The translations under genes and the position numbers were made by a program. 9,443 nt of DNA from an uncultured Anaeromassilibacillus sp. (GTDB taxonomy: Bacteria > Bacillota > Clostridia > Oscillospirales > Acutalibacteraceae): the NCBI GenBank assembly GCA_945988865.1, contig CAMFTQ010000017.1, forward strand, positions 1 through 9,443, in the 5' to 3' direction. The notes below the pieces were generated by a model. It had not been told where the DNA came from. It saw only the letters and a program-made list of their open reading frames with translations, and made no database searches. Below are positions 1 to 7,148 of this stretch, in pieces. Position 1 is the stretch's first letter; every line of letters starts with the position of its first letter.

Positions 1-947
1 ATAAACGAGCCGCCACGCTTATGATTTATTTCACGTCTTTTTTCAAGACGTCCCTGAAGGTCGTCCATCTGTTTTTTTAGTATCTTAAGGCTTTCGCTCT
101 TATCAATTCGCATCAAATGCTTACTCACAACAACATTATAGGTGTTGTCAAGCAGTGATGTAATAAATTCATCATCACATTCTCTTGCAAAGCGTTTTAC
201 AAACATTACACAGCTGTGTGACGAACCTATGTCAATCAGTTTGTTGCGGAATGTAAAGCTGGACGGAGCAATATAGTCCTTAAGCGACACGTCTGCCTGA
301 AGGTAAGCGGTCGGCAGCAGGAACGGCTCGTTGTCAAACAGATGATACAACCTGTGTATAATTTCAAAGCTCTTTTCGGGAGCGAGTAGCGTAACATTTG
401 AGCCTAAGCTTAGTGCCTGATTTTCGATTTCTCTGAAGTACTTAAAAAGGATATTTACGTCATCAAGCTTTGTTTTAGGTGTGTAGGACAACGCTCCCAG
501 TATTATTTGTTCAGAAGAATTCTGCTCGCTTTTTTTAATAACGCCGTCCATAATTTCGCAGTAATCATCAAATATATCTCTGTCAAATATTTTACTGTCA
601 TATCGAGGTATCATTGCATTTCTCAGAGCAGCTCTTTCAATGGGGTAAGACATTATGAATTCCTGATAGTTAACGTTCTGAGGCAGTACATCGAGAAAAT
701 GCTGATACTTTCTGTAAAACATATCTTTTTCTTCATCACGCATAATCAGATAATCAGTGTTTTCAAACATAAAGATAACAGAAAAGGTGTTGTCTTTACG
801 GAAAATACCGTTCTCGTATACTTCATCAAAAGGAATTGTATCCTGAGCTGTCTTAGGAATAATTTTTGATTTTGAAAATCCACCGTCACCTGCCTTTTTC
901 TCATCAACAAATATTATTTTATTGTTTTGTTTTTTGTTCTTTTTCAT
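1..947 (-). CDS. virB4: VirB4-family conjugation ATPase, N-terminal part (C-terminus beyond the window)
   Basis: The frame is open from ATG at 947 to the window edge, giving 315 codons of an incomplete gene. By family, VirB4 is the cytoplasmic ATPase that powers assembly and work of the type IV secretion channel, and its Walker A and B motifs lie in the C-terminal half, which is not here. Seen in the sequence: a lysine/asparagine-rich start (MKKNKKQNNK), a stretch around DVLPQNVNYQEF, and a DYIAPSSFTF...LIDIGSS segment followed by VMFVKRFA, then a charged helical region (SLKILKKQMDDLQGRLEKRRE). These fit the N-terminal VirB4 domain of Tn1549-like ICEs. The start overlaps the end of the PrgI-like gene by 29 bp. 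An AAAGGAG lies about 12 nt upstream of the ATG, inside that gene, so translational coupling is likely. Identification rests on the N-terminal pattern plus position directly after PrgI, which is the standard order. Confidence 0.87.
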   Translation of the reverse strand, partial: MKKNKKQNNKIIFVDEKKAGDGGFSKSKIIPKTAQDTIPFDEVYENGIFRKDNTFSVIFMFENTDYLIMRDEEKDMFYRKYQHFLDVLPQNVNYQEFIMSYPIERAALRNAMIPRYDSKIFDRDIFDDYCEIMDGVIKKSEQNSSEQIILGALSYTPKTKLDDVNILFKYFREIENQALSLGSNVTLLAPEKSFEIIHRLYHLFDNEPFLLPTAYLQADVSLKDYIAPSSFTFRNKLIDIGSSHSCVMFVKRFARECDDEFITSLLDNTYNVVVSKHLMRIDKSESLKILKKQMDDLQGRLEKRREINHKRGGSF

Positions 948-1254
948 ATTTGTCCAACGCTCCTTTACTTTGATACGGTCTGAATTTCGGACCCTGCATA
1001 GCGATATACAGCCACTTTATCAGCGACATTCCGTTGATTTTAATTATCGAAAGACCTGCGGTTATTAACAGCTCAATAAAAACAACTGACATAGTTGCGT
1101 CTATATTAAATTTACAGCACAAAAACAGCAGGGCAAATGTGCCGATAGAAACAGCAAACCCCACAATCAGGATTATGATTTGCTTTTTTGTAAATCCCAT
1201 AAATACAGCTTTAGGATTGACTACATCCTGCTTAGTTATTTTAACTTTTCTCAT
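919..1254 (-). CDS. PrgI family (VirB3-like) membrane protein
   Basis: This 111-residue protein has two hydrophobic segments (about residues 25-47 and 54-72). They are followed by a conserved-looking cytoplasmic tail (LIKWLYIAMQGPKFRPYQSKG) and a charged end. PrgI-family proteins are small inner-membrane components of Gram-positive conjugation channels and correspond to VirB3. They sit next to VirB4, as here, and probably recruit it to the membrane. The start has AAGGAGG at 1265-1271, spaced 10 nt. The TAA stop of the upstream VirB6/TrbL-like gene overlaps that ribosome site, and the two genes are 15 bp apart. The 3' end overlaps virB4 by 29 bp. Length and two-segment topology match the family. 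Confidence 0.88.
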   Translation of the reverse strand: MRKVKITKQDVVNPKAVFMGFTKKQIIILIVGFAVSIGTFALLFLCCKFNIDATMSVVFIELLITAGLSIIKINGMSLIKWLYIAMQGPKFRPYQSKGALDKYEKEQKTKQ

Positions 1255-1269
1255 TTAAACTTTACCTCC

Positions 1270-2772
1270 TTATCCGTCAACAAGAGAGGTTAATACCTTA
1301 GGCGGTTTAACCATAATGAAACATATTCCGATGATAACAAGACACTTTGGCAGCACAGTCATAAAGGAGGATGCGTATGCACCAAGTCCTGCACCGGGAG
1401 AAATTGCAGTCATACCGTTTATCCAACTTGTACCTACCGAATAGGTTATAGCTATAAAGACCATATACATTGCTGTTGACAAAAAGGCACTGACGAACTT
1501 TTTGAAATACGGTACAGTTGCTTCGCCTACAAGTGTTGCAAAAAATATAGGCGAAACTGCTACAAGACAGGTTAATTCAAAGCAGCGAGCTATTATTTTA
1601 ATAAAAACAATGCAGACGCATACTATAAGAACAATCAGTAATAAGGTTATAGGCAGTCTGTAAATCCAACCTGTTAAGAAATTGATAATAGCGCCGATGA
1701 AATCGAACCAGTCATTTGAAACCTCATCAGCACCGTTGACGGTAAAATCGGATGCAGACATAACAGGCAGTCCTTCTCCCGAAAAAATCTCATATGCAAG
1801 GTTGTTGATTATATTGAGAACCCAAATACAAATATCAACAGATAAGTCTATCCAAAACTTTACAAGAATTACTCCTGCAAAAACCTTTACGCCGCCTTTG
1901 ACAGTAAGCAATTCGTATTGTAGCGATGATGAGATTATATTTACACAAAAGCCGATAACGGCAATAAAATAAGCAAAGGTTTTAATTACTCCGCTTATTG
2001 AATTTGCAAAGGCTTTGATTGAGTCGGACGACCACGAAAAACCTAATAAATTATGAGAACTCTCACTGTTTACACCTATGCTGCCAATAACATTTCCCAA
2101 GCCTAACCAAGCACTCCTGAAGATGCCAAATAAGTTTGAGTTAAATTTGTTTGGTGAAGAGGAAGAATTAAAATTTGCAAGCGAGTATGTTTCATCATAA
2201 AAATCAGCTATTTCCTTAAGAAGCTTATCTAAATCTGTTTTTGTATTTAATATAGTTGCGTATAGATTTCGATAATCATTCATCGTCAGCTGTTTGCCGT
2301 TAATTATCGGATATGCAGATGCGTATCCGCAAGAGCTTTTAACATCAACAATAATGTTGTTTATTCTCCAGTACATATCATTCCAACGGTCACGGTATGA
2401 TTTTGTTTTTGTAAAATCTTTTGCATAAGTATATTGCAGCATATCCGGCACACTCAAACCGCTATACGGTGTGCTGTCAATCAACGCTATGTTATAGGCG
2501 GTTGCAAGCTCGTTACCGAACCAAAAACAGTTCTGTCGAGGTACATCCCATCCTGTTTTGTCAATTAGATATTCGTTGACAAAATATGTTTTATCAACCT
2601 GCGATGTAATAAGTCCCATGCTGTTATAATTTTCACCGGTTGAAACAACATCAAGAGATGCTGCCGCAACATCAATAAATGAGGCACTGAAAATCAGTAA
2701 TACCACAACAAATGCAATCATCTGATGCGCTATTTTATTGCTGACATTTCTATTTTTTATTTTAATAAGCAT
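1270..2772 (-). CDS. VirB6/TrbL-like conjugation channel membrane protein
   Basis: Polytopic membrane protein of 500 residues that would form part of the inner-membrane channel of the transfer apparatus. An N-terminal basic stretch and hydrophobic segment (about 17-38, ending in AAAS) look like a signal sequence. It is followed by a large extracytoplasmic domain (about 40-255). At least five hydrophobic segments then follow (about 262-281, 295-325, 372-395, 398-417, 427-446 and 468-487). The stretch ARCFELTCLVAVSPIFFATL (396-415), followed by GEATVPYFKKF, resembles the conserved core of TrbL/VirB6-type proteins in Tn1549-like ICEs. I chose ATG at 2772 because GGAGG (2781-2785) lies 8 nt upstream. 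A longer frame from GTG at 2823 would translate through a perfect hairpin and lacks a ribosome site. Its place between the pilin and PrgI fits. Confidence 0.87.
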   Translation of the reverse strand: MLIKIKNRNVSNKIAHQMIAFVVVLLIFSASFIDVAAASLDVVSTGENYNSMGLITSQVDKTYFVNEYLIDKTGWDVPRQNCFWFGNELATAYNIALIDSTPYSGLSVPDMLQYTYAKDFTKTKSYRDRWNDMYWRINNIIVDVKSSCGYASAYPIINGKQLTMNDYRNLYATILNTKTDLDKLLKEIADFYDETYSLANFNSSSSPNKFNSNLFGIFRSAWLGLGNVIGSIGVNSESSHNLLGFSWSSDSIKAFANSISGVIKTFAYFIAVIGFCVNIISSSLQYELLTVKGGVKVFAGVILVKFWIDLSVDICIWVLNIINNLAYEIFSGEGLPVMSASDFTVNGADEVSNDWFDFIGAIINFLTGWIYRLPITLLLIVLIVCVCIVFIKIIARCFELTCLVAVSPIFFATLVGEATVPYFKKFVSAFLSTAMYMVFIAITYSVGTSWINGMTAISPGAGLGAYASSFMTVLPKCLVIIGICFIMVKPPKVLTSLVDG

Positions 2773-2780
2773 TTTTGTTA

Positions 2781-2785
2781 CCTCC
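2781..2785 (-). promoter_or_regulatory. Ribosome binding site deciding the start of the VirB6/TrbL-like gene
   Basis: GGAGG on the minus strand sits 8 nt before ATG at 2772. It lies 4 nt downstream of the strong stem-loop at 2790-2819. It selects the 500-residue product over a 517-residue version from GTG at 2823. Confidence 0.8.
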
Positions 2786-2789
2786 GGAT

Positions 2790-2819
2790 TATGCCCCTGC
2801 CGTTTACAGCAGGGGCATA
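2790..2819 (-). promoter_or_regulatory. Strong intergenic stem-loop after the pilin gene, no U-tract
   Basis: The arms ATGCCCCTGC (2791-2800) and GCAGGGGCAT (2809-2818) are perfectly complementary, with one further T-A pair outside, giving an 11-bp stem and an 8-nt loop. It begins 7 bases after the pilin stop codon and ends just before the next ribosome site. No run of U follows on either strand, so it is not a classical terminator. An RNA-stabilising or processing hairpin that protects the 3' end of the pilin message is the more likely role (inference). Partial masking of the downstream ribosome site is possible. Confidence 0.7.
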
Positions 2820-2826
2820 TCACATT

Positions 2827-3207
2827 CTAAAATAGCGTAGCTTTTATTGCGGCAGCCGCACCGATGAGCGCACCTGTAATTACAAGACCTGCTATTCCGG
2901 CATTTCTTCCTCGAGGATCTTCATCGGCTTGTCCCTGAACAATCTTAATCAATGACGGGATACCGCCTGCGGCAGCAATAGCGATAGTTGCAACCCAAAA
3001 TACAATATCAACTAACTTAGAGTATTCTGTAGTGTCTACACCTTCAGGTGCCTCTGCGCTGGCGCTGATAACGGATATTGCGATTGTGTTAAGTATCACA
3101 GATACCCTTACCGCTGTTTTGCTGAGCTTTTCAGGTAAGCTTTTTTTGTTTGCACTTGCTTTCTTGTTTGCTGTTTCTACAGCAGTGTTTGATTTTTTGA
3201 ATTTCAT
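2827..3207 (-). CDS. Maff2/VirB2-like pilin subunit of the conjugation machinery
   Basis: This 126-residue protein has a strongly basic N-terminus (residues 2-35, many Lys), a hydrophobic signal-like segment (about 34-50, VSVILNTIAISVISASAEA) and a likely cleavage region near ASAEA. Two hydrophobic segments follow (about 66-84 and 104-122), separated by a short charged loop (QGQADEDPRGRN). This small two-helix layout with a polar loop is that of VirB2/TrbC-type pilins, and of the Maff2 family in Clostridia ICEs. The product probably lines the cell-surface end of the transfer channel. The gene has the best ribosome site in the window (AAAGGAGG, 8 nt spacing). It is bracketed by a terminator-like hairpin upstream and a strong stem-loop downstream, which suggests output different from its neighbours. 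Its position before the VirB6/TrbL-like gene is standard. Confidence 0.87.
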   Translation of the reverse strand: MKFKKSNTAVETANKKASANKKSLPEKLSKTAVRVSVILNTIAISVISASAEAPEGVDTTEYSKLVDIVFWVATIAIAAAGGIPSLIKIVQGQADEDPRGRNAGIAGLVITGALIGAAAAIKATLF

Positions 3208-3215
3208 TTTGAAAT

Positions 3216-3223
3216 CCTCCTTT
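3216..3223 (-). promoter_or_regulatory. Strong ribosome binding site of the pilin gene
   Basis: AAAGGAGG on the minus strand lies 8 nt before ATG at 3207. It is a near-perfect Shine-Dalgarno match, set in an A/T-only leader that should be unstructured. This fits high translation of a structural subunit. Confidence 0.75.
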
Positions 3224-3235
3224 AAAAATAAATAT

Positions 3236-3261
3236 AAAAAAGAGGGTATTGCCCTCTCTTT
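3236..3261 (-). terminator. Rho-independent terminator or attenuator between the winged-helix-like gene and the pilin gene
   Basis: On the minus strand AGAGGG-CAATA-CCCTCT is followed by a U run (TTTTTTA). The stem can extend to about 10 bp with A-T pairs and one G-T wobble. It begins about 11 nt after the stop codon of the 294-residue gene and ends about 30 nt before the pilin start. That is the geometry of an intrinsic terminator inside the operon. There is little room for a separate promoter behind it, so partial read-through or RNA processing is likely. Confidence 0.72.
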
Positions 3262-3274
3262 AACAAAAGAATTA

Positions 3275-4159
3275 TTATATTTTGCTACCCATATTTTGAG
3301 CTTTTGTATCGAGCAATTGAATGCCTTGTTTAGATAACTCTACTACAGCCGATATGCCTTTATTGACTCCCGCTGTCACTGTATCAGCTACTGTATTTGT
3401 AGCTTTTTGTGCAGATTGCACAGCGTTTGAAATGTGATCAAAATTATCTGTTGTTATTTTTTTAAGGGATATATCAGGCGTGATATGATTAACATCCTGT
3501 TGATAAAAATAATTTTTGCATTTCTCGGTTGCTGTAATTTTACCGTTGTTGTCGATGTCTACAAAACCGTACTTTTGCCAAAGCTCGACCATCTCTCTTA
3601 TTTCAGATGTTTTGCCGATGTCGGCGGAATTTATCTGATCGAGGTTAAAGCTGTCAACATAACGAAATATATTGATGTCGGTATCGTCGCCCTTGAGCTG
3701 AACGACGGCAGTGTTTTTATATCTGCTGTTGCAAATAAAATTCTTTTGGTCCTTTTCAAATTGTTCAATAAACGAAGCGCTGTTAATATGGTCGTTGCCG
3801 TTACGTGTTAACCTATATGTACCGTCTGCATCCAGTGTAATATATCCGTCGCTTTCTGCCTGTCGGAATGCTTCCTGCACGTTTCTGTATAAGTTCTCAT
3901 CATCATTGCAACAGCTTTTAATCTTATCAACAGTCAGATTATCCATACTTACATATGCTATATCGGTGTGCTGACCGGTGAAATTTATTTTTGTCACATC
4001 AGTTGTTTCGTTATCTGAGATGACAGCGCTTTTATTTTCAGTCCTGAAATTTTTTTGAAAACTGCCTAAAAGCATTTGAACACTGTTTATTTTTTGTATG
4101 GTGCTAAGCAGATGTGAGCCGGGATTAAGCTGTTGCGATGTTTCTTCTATACTGTTCAT
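3275..4159 (-). CDS. Uncharacterised ICE protein with two winged-helix-like repeats
   Basis: I do not recognise a named family for this 294-residue protein. It has no signal peptide or membrane segment. Two regions look alike. Residues about 70-133 (helical YRNVQEAFRQAESDGYITLD, then ADGTYRLTRNG) and about 167-221 (EIREMVELWQKYGFVDID, then NNGKITATEK) each show helix - short turn - Y/F-[IV]-x-[LI]-D - polar turn - strand. This is the layout of a winged helix with its wing. The C-terminal 55 residues (about 238-292) are rich in Ala/Thr/Val and look amphipathic. The ATG overlaps the virD4 stop (ATGA, 4156-4159), which suggests translational coupling and a role with the coupling protein, such as substrate binding or recruitment (inference). 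A terminator-like hairpin follows. The CDS call is firm; the domain call is by eye only. Confidence 0.8.
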   Translation of the reverse strand: MNSIEETSQQLNPGSHLLSTIQKINSVQMLLGSFQKNFRTENKSAVISDNETTDVTKINFTGQHTDIAYVSMDNLTVDKIKSCCNDDENLYRNVQEAFRQAESDGYITLDADGTYRLTRNGNDHINSASFIEQFEKDQKNFICNSRYKNTAVVQLKGDDTDINIFRYVDSFNLDQINSADIGKTSEIREMVELWQKYGFVDIDNNGKITATEKCKNYFYQQDVNHITPDISLKKITTDNFDHISNAVQSAQKATNTVADTVTAGVNKGISAVVELSKQGIQLLDTKAQNMGSKI

Positions 4160-6273
4160 TGAACTCCAACTCCTTCATTTATTTCTGCAACTATCGGTGC
4201 AATATCGTCAAAGTAATCTTCGTCCTCGTCGTCATATTCATCATCGTAGAAGTCAGCCACAGGCTGATAATATTGATTATCGACTACATCGGTATAAACT
4301 GCATATTCTTCTTCTGTCGGTTCACTGATATGCGGTAGATGTATCGGCTGAAGCCTTTTAAACTCCTCAGCAAGAGCATTTTGATTGTTTTCAGATTCAA
4401 GCTGAGCTTGCATTGCGTATTCCTCCTTGCTTTCGTTTTCTCTCAGCGTATAGCCTTCGTAAATCTTTGCGTAGTGAATAAGTCGTTCTTCCCAAACTGA
4501 AGCATATTCGTTTTCAATATAGGTGTTGTTTTGCAAATATTTTGGATACTTCGAGCCGCATTCCTCAAAAAGTGGGTGATTGGGAGTATCAAACTTATTC
4601 AGGTAGAACGGATCTTCATATCCGACAAAAACTATGCAAGCACCTCCATACTGACGGTTTCTGCTGTTAGGCTTGATTGCTCTTTTAATCTCGGCAGGAA
4701 AAAGAAGAGGTCGCTCGATATAGGCTTCGGTGTCCTGACCTCCTGTACCGTTCATACTGCCTCTATTGAACGAGCGACTGTCGCCACGTACTGTTATTTT
4801 GTCAAGCTTTTCAGAGATGTATTTCAGAGTGTCGTTGTCCTTACAGCCTAACACTGTAAATATATCGCAGTTACCGATAATAGCTTCATACGTTTTTTCG
4901 TAAATCGCCTTGAGCTGTGCCAAACCCTGCAATACAATACAAATTCTTATATTGTAGCTTCTGACAACAGAAAGTGTTTCGTTAAATGCAGGGATTTCGC
5001 CAATGTTGGCAAACTCGTCAAGCTCGCAATTTACAAGCTGTGGCAGATAACCGTTGCAGTCTTTTTCGGCAACACGCATCAGACGTTCAAAAAGCTGGGA
5101 ATAGAAAATGTTGCAGACAACCTTGTAAGTGTTACGTGCAGCCGGGATAATCAGAAATATTGCTGTTCTCTCTTTACCGATATTGTCAAAATCCATTTCA
5201 TCGGTAGAGGTGATAGCGTCAAGGTCCGTTGTTGACCATAAAGCAAGACGTGTTGATAAGACCTTGAGAATACTTGCAAGCGTTTCCTGTGGCAAGCCTT
5301 GCAAGCCGTTCCAAGTAACAGTACAAACATCATTAGGGTGTTTTGATGAGTGTTTATTGAGCATCCTCGCAAGCTCACAGGACATATCAATCTCATTGTT
5401 GGCATAACGCACGGAGTTAACAAGCCTGACAACACGACCGAACGTTTTAATTTCATCTTTATCCTTGAACAGATATGTCATAAGCATTGTTAAAACCTCT
5501 CCGGCAGAGCTGCTCCAAAAATCCTCTTTTTCTCCTTCGCCTGATGTGTTTTTCATAAAAAGATTTGATACATTAACAATATCCTGCTCGCTTGTAATGT
5601 AAACAAAAGGATTGTATGAATTACTGTAATTTAAGTTGATAAGGTTGAGTACACGAACCTTATATCCGTGATTTTTTAGCATTTTCGCACAGTCACGGTA
5701 TAGCTCTCCTTTTGGATCAGTTACTACATAGCTTCCGTTGAGCTGTAAAATATCAGGTTTTATTTTGCGGTAGGTCTTACCTGCTCCCGAACCGCCTATT
5801 ACTATTTCATTTAGGTTTGCCGTTTTACTGCCGTCAATCGGTATATAAAAATCCTTTGCAACAGGGATAGAGTTTTCGGGATTTTTGAATTCCCGTATTA
5901 CATATTCATCTGCCCAACGTGCCGAACCGTGCTCCATCCCTTTGAAATCATTGCGTGTGCGAGAAGTTACATATATGAACATAATTGCCGCAACAGACAG
6001 GTAAACCCACCAGAGAGAAAAATTAACTGATAGAATTTCTTTTACTACCGCCGCATTGAGCTTAAGCTTAAAATCGAAGGAAAACATTGTAGTAATTGCA
6101 ATCAGGTAATTTTCAAATGTCATATTATCTATGCTGTTTACATACTTGTAGTTGAGTGTGCAGTATATACCATACGACATAACGCCTAACAGCAGGATAA
6201 ATAAAACTACAAGGGTAATTATCAGAGGCTTTCTGCTTCGATGCAACCGCAGTATATTTTGATTTGGTATCAA
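4156..6273 (-). CDS. virD4: VirD4/TraG-family type IV coupling protein
   Basis: This 705-residue ATPase would bring the relaxase-DNA complex to the secretion channel at the inner membrane. It has two N-terminal membrane segments (about 17-38 and 86-103) and then the cytoplasmic motor domain. The Walker A motif GGSGAGKT is at 160-167, followed by SYVVTDPKGELYRD (181-194). The Walker B region is NCELDEFANIGEIP (415-428), and an arginine/glutamine-containing motif RICIVLQGLAQL (443-454) follows. All are hallmarks of TraG/VirD4 proteins. The C-terminus ends in a very acidic tail (about 674-690, almost all Asp/Glu/Tyr/Phe). The start is TTG at 6273, with AAGGAGG (6284-6290) spaced 10 nt, and no in-frame ATG fits better. 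The gene follows a terminator-like hairpin and overlaps the next gene by 4 bp. Length is within the family range. Confidence 0.95.
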   Translation of the reverse strand: MIPNQNILRLHRSRKPLIITLVVLFILLLGVMSYGIYCTLNYKYVNSIDNMTFENYLIAITTMFSFDFKLKLNAAVVKEILSVNFSLWWVYLSVAAIMFIYVTSRTRNDFKGMEHGSARWADEYVIREFKNPENSIPVAKDFYIPIDGSKTANLNEIVIGGSGAGKTYRKIKPDILQLNGSYVVTDPKGELYRDCAKMLKNHGYKVRVLNLINLNYSNSYNPFVYITSEQDIVNVSNLFMKNTSGEGEKEDFWSSSAGEVLTMLMTYLFKDKDEIKTFGRVVRLVNSVRYANNEIDMSCELARMLNKHSSKHPNDVCTVTWNGLQGLPQETLASILKVLSTRLALWSTTDLDAITSTDEMDFDNIGKERTAIFLIIPAARNTYKVVCNIFYSQLFERLMRVAEKDCNGYLPQLVNCELDEFANIGEIPAFNETLSVVRSYNIRICIVLQGLAQLKAIYEKTYEAIIGNCDIFTVLGCKDNDTLKYISEKLDKITVRGDSRSFNRGSMNGTGGQDTEAYIERPLLFPAEIKRAIKPNSRNRQYGGACIVFVGYEDPFYLNKFDTPNHPLFEECGSKYPKYLQNNTYIENEYASVWEERLIHYAKIYEGYTLRENESKEEYAMQAQLESENNQNALAEEFKRLQPIHLPHISEPTEEEYAVYTDVVDNQYYQPVADFYDDEYDDEDEDYFDDIAPIVAEINEGVGVQ

Positions 6274-6283
6274 CTTTACATTA

Positions 6284-6290
6284 CCTCCTT
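6284..6290 (-). promoter_or_regulatory. Ribosome binding site for the TTG start of virD4
   Basis: AAGGAGG on the minus strand is 10 nt from TTG at 6273. Between them lies ATGTAA, a start codon directly followed by a stop, but it is only 2 nt from the ribosome site and is unlikely to be used. A strong site paired with a weak start codon points to moderate, tuned translation. Confidence 0.7.
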
Positions 6291-6293
6291 AAT

Positions 6294-6325
6294 TAAAAGG
6301 GCGGAAAACATCAGTCCTCCGCCCT
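6294..6325 (-). terminator. GC-rich terminator-like hairpin between the SpoVG-like gene and virD4
   Basis: On the minus strand AGGGCGGA and TCCGCCCT form an 8-bp GC-rich stem with a 12-nt loop, followed by TTTAATTAA. The U tract is short, so termination may be partial. It sits 7 bases after the stop codon of the tandem SpoVG gene and just before the virD4 ribosome site, and so separates the accessory block from the secretion block. Confidence 0.6.
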
Positions 6326-6331
6326 GATAAC

Positions 6332-7054
6332 TTATATTTTATTTGCCACTATATTGTTTCTGAGTGCATTTAATGCATCGTTGATAGCAGTAGCGTTTTC
6401 TGCCTGATATTTTATCAGCATATTGCCGTCTGAAGCGTTGATTGGCAGACAAGGGATTTTTGCTTGCTTAAGGACGGATACCTCATCAGCTGTTACACGG
6501 CGGAAATTATATTCCCTGTTGAAGTCGAGGATAGCCTCACGGTTCATAATTTTATACACATCAGGATTACTCGGAGCAACAATCGAGTGAAATTCACCGT
6601 TTTTGTCCTTGTAAGACGGAAGCGAAAGAAAAACGCTGTCATTTTTTCCTGCAACAATTTTTGCATTATGCACAACAAAATCACCGACTACTAAATCGAC
6701 ACGTGCTAAGCTGTTGTGCATTGGAGTTTGATATTTATCACAGTATTGAGCTTTTATTCTTTGTTCGGGTTGTTCTGCGTCGCTTGAATATTTTAAATTG
6801 CCTGATGTATACATCCCAATGATACGCTGATTAAGCTCTTCTCTTACACCGGAGATTATGGGATGCACAACATCTATGAACTGTCCGTCTGTCGTTCTCT
6901 TTTGCGGCATTACAACAAAAAGGCTGCCCTTCGCCTGATTTTCCTTAATAGCAATACCGTAAATAGTAAGTGCGCTATCCACAGTGACGGTTGCTAATGC
7001 TCTGATACTGTTTTTGCAGTTATTAAGTGGTGTTACTGTTATGTTTGTAATCAT
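6332..7054 (-). CDS. Tandem SpoVG-domain protein
   Basis: SpoVG proteins are small site-specific DNA/RNA-binding regulators, first known from sporulation and septation. The first domain (about residues 5-84, counted from ATG at 7060) is a clear match: SIRALATVTVDSALTIYGI, then GSLFVVMPQKRTTDGQFIDV and VVHPI. A second, more diverged copy follows at about 117-183 (LARVDLVVGDFVVHNAKIV, then FLSLPSYKDKNGEFHSIVAP, and a helical end). Ordinary SpoVG has one such domain in about 85-100 residues; this protein has about 240. Residues from about 188 form a C-terminal module also seen in the three upstream genes. Start: ATG codons at 7060 and 7054 are both in frame. AAAGGA is only 2 nt from the first but 8 nt from the second, so I prefer 7054. 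SpoVG-like genes are known ICE passengers. Control of transfer genes or relaxosome assembly is an inference. Confidence 0.85.
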   Translation of the reverse strand: MITNITVTPLNNCKNSIRALATVTVDSALTIYGIAIKENQAKGSLFVVMPQKRTTDGQFIDVVHPIISGVREELNQRIIGMYTSGNLKYSSDAEQPEQRIKAQYCDKYQTPMHNSLARVDLVVGDFVVHNAKIVAGKNDSVFLSLPSYKDKNGEFHSIVAPSNPDVYKIMNREAILDFNREYNFRRVTADEVSVLKQAKIPCLPINASDGNMLIKYQAENATAINDALNALRNNIVANKI

Positions 7055-7101
7055 TGTCATTATCCTTTCTATTGCTTTTTGGTATTACGAGAAAGATTTT
7101 T

Positions 7102-7148
7102 GGGGACAAATTGTCCTCACAATTATTTTTTAACAGTATGTCTTAAAA
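7102..7148. repeat. 47-bp direct repeat, copy 1 (3' end of the yodL gene and its 3' UTR)
   Basis: By hand comparison it matches 7731-7777 at 46 of 47 positions. It covers the last codons (LRHTVKK and stop) of the YodL-domain gene and 21 bases beyond, including the palindrome GGACAAATTGTCC (7104-7116). Together with the second copy it flanks the yodL gene as direct repeats 629 bp apart. Confidence 0.9.

Noticed and set aside
507..869. Plus-strand open frame of 120 codons, and similar plus-strand frames at 1034-1258, 3434-3811 and 8185-8604
   Set aside because: Each lies opposite a well-supported minus-strand gene, resembles no known family and has no clear ribosome site.
2773..2823. N-terminal extension of the VirB6/TrbL-like protein from GTG at 2823 (MICPCCKRQ..., with a Cys-x-x-Cys look)
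   Set aside because: The extension is translated from the perfect stem-loop and has no ribosome site, whereas ATG at 2772 has GGAGG at 8 nt and starts a proper signal-like sequence.
6276..6281. ATGTAA minimal ORF before virD4 as a regulatory upstream ORF
   Set aside because: Its ATG is only 2 nt from the ribosome site, too near for efficient initiation, so a real role is doubtful.
7043..7060. Start of the SpoVG-like gene (MTMIT...) resembling the lacZ alpha start used in vectors
   Set aside because: Only a handful of residues agree, codons differ, and the sequence continues as SpoVG; it is coincidence and not vector contamination.
7102..7118. Palindromes after the yodL and NrdD-tail-like genes as Rho-independent terminators
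   Set aside because: The stem is short, the loop would be about 3 nt, and CCCCAAAAATC rather than a U-run follows on the minus strand.
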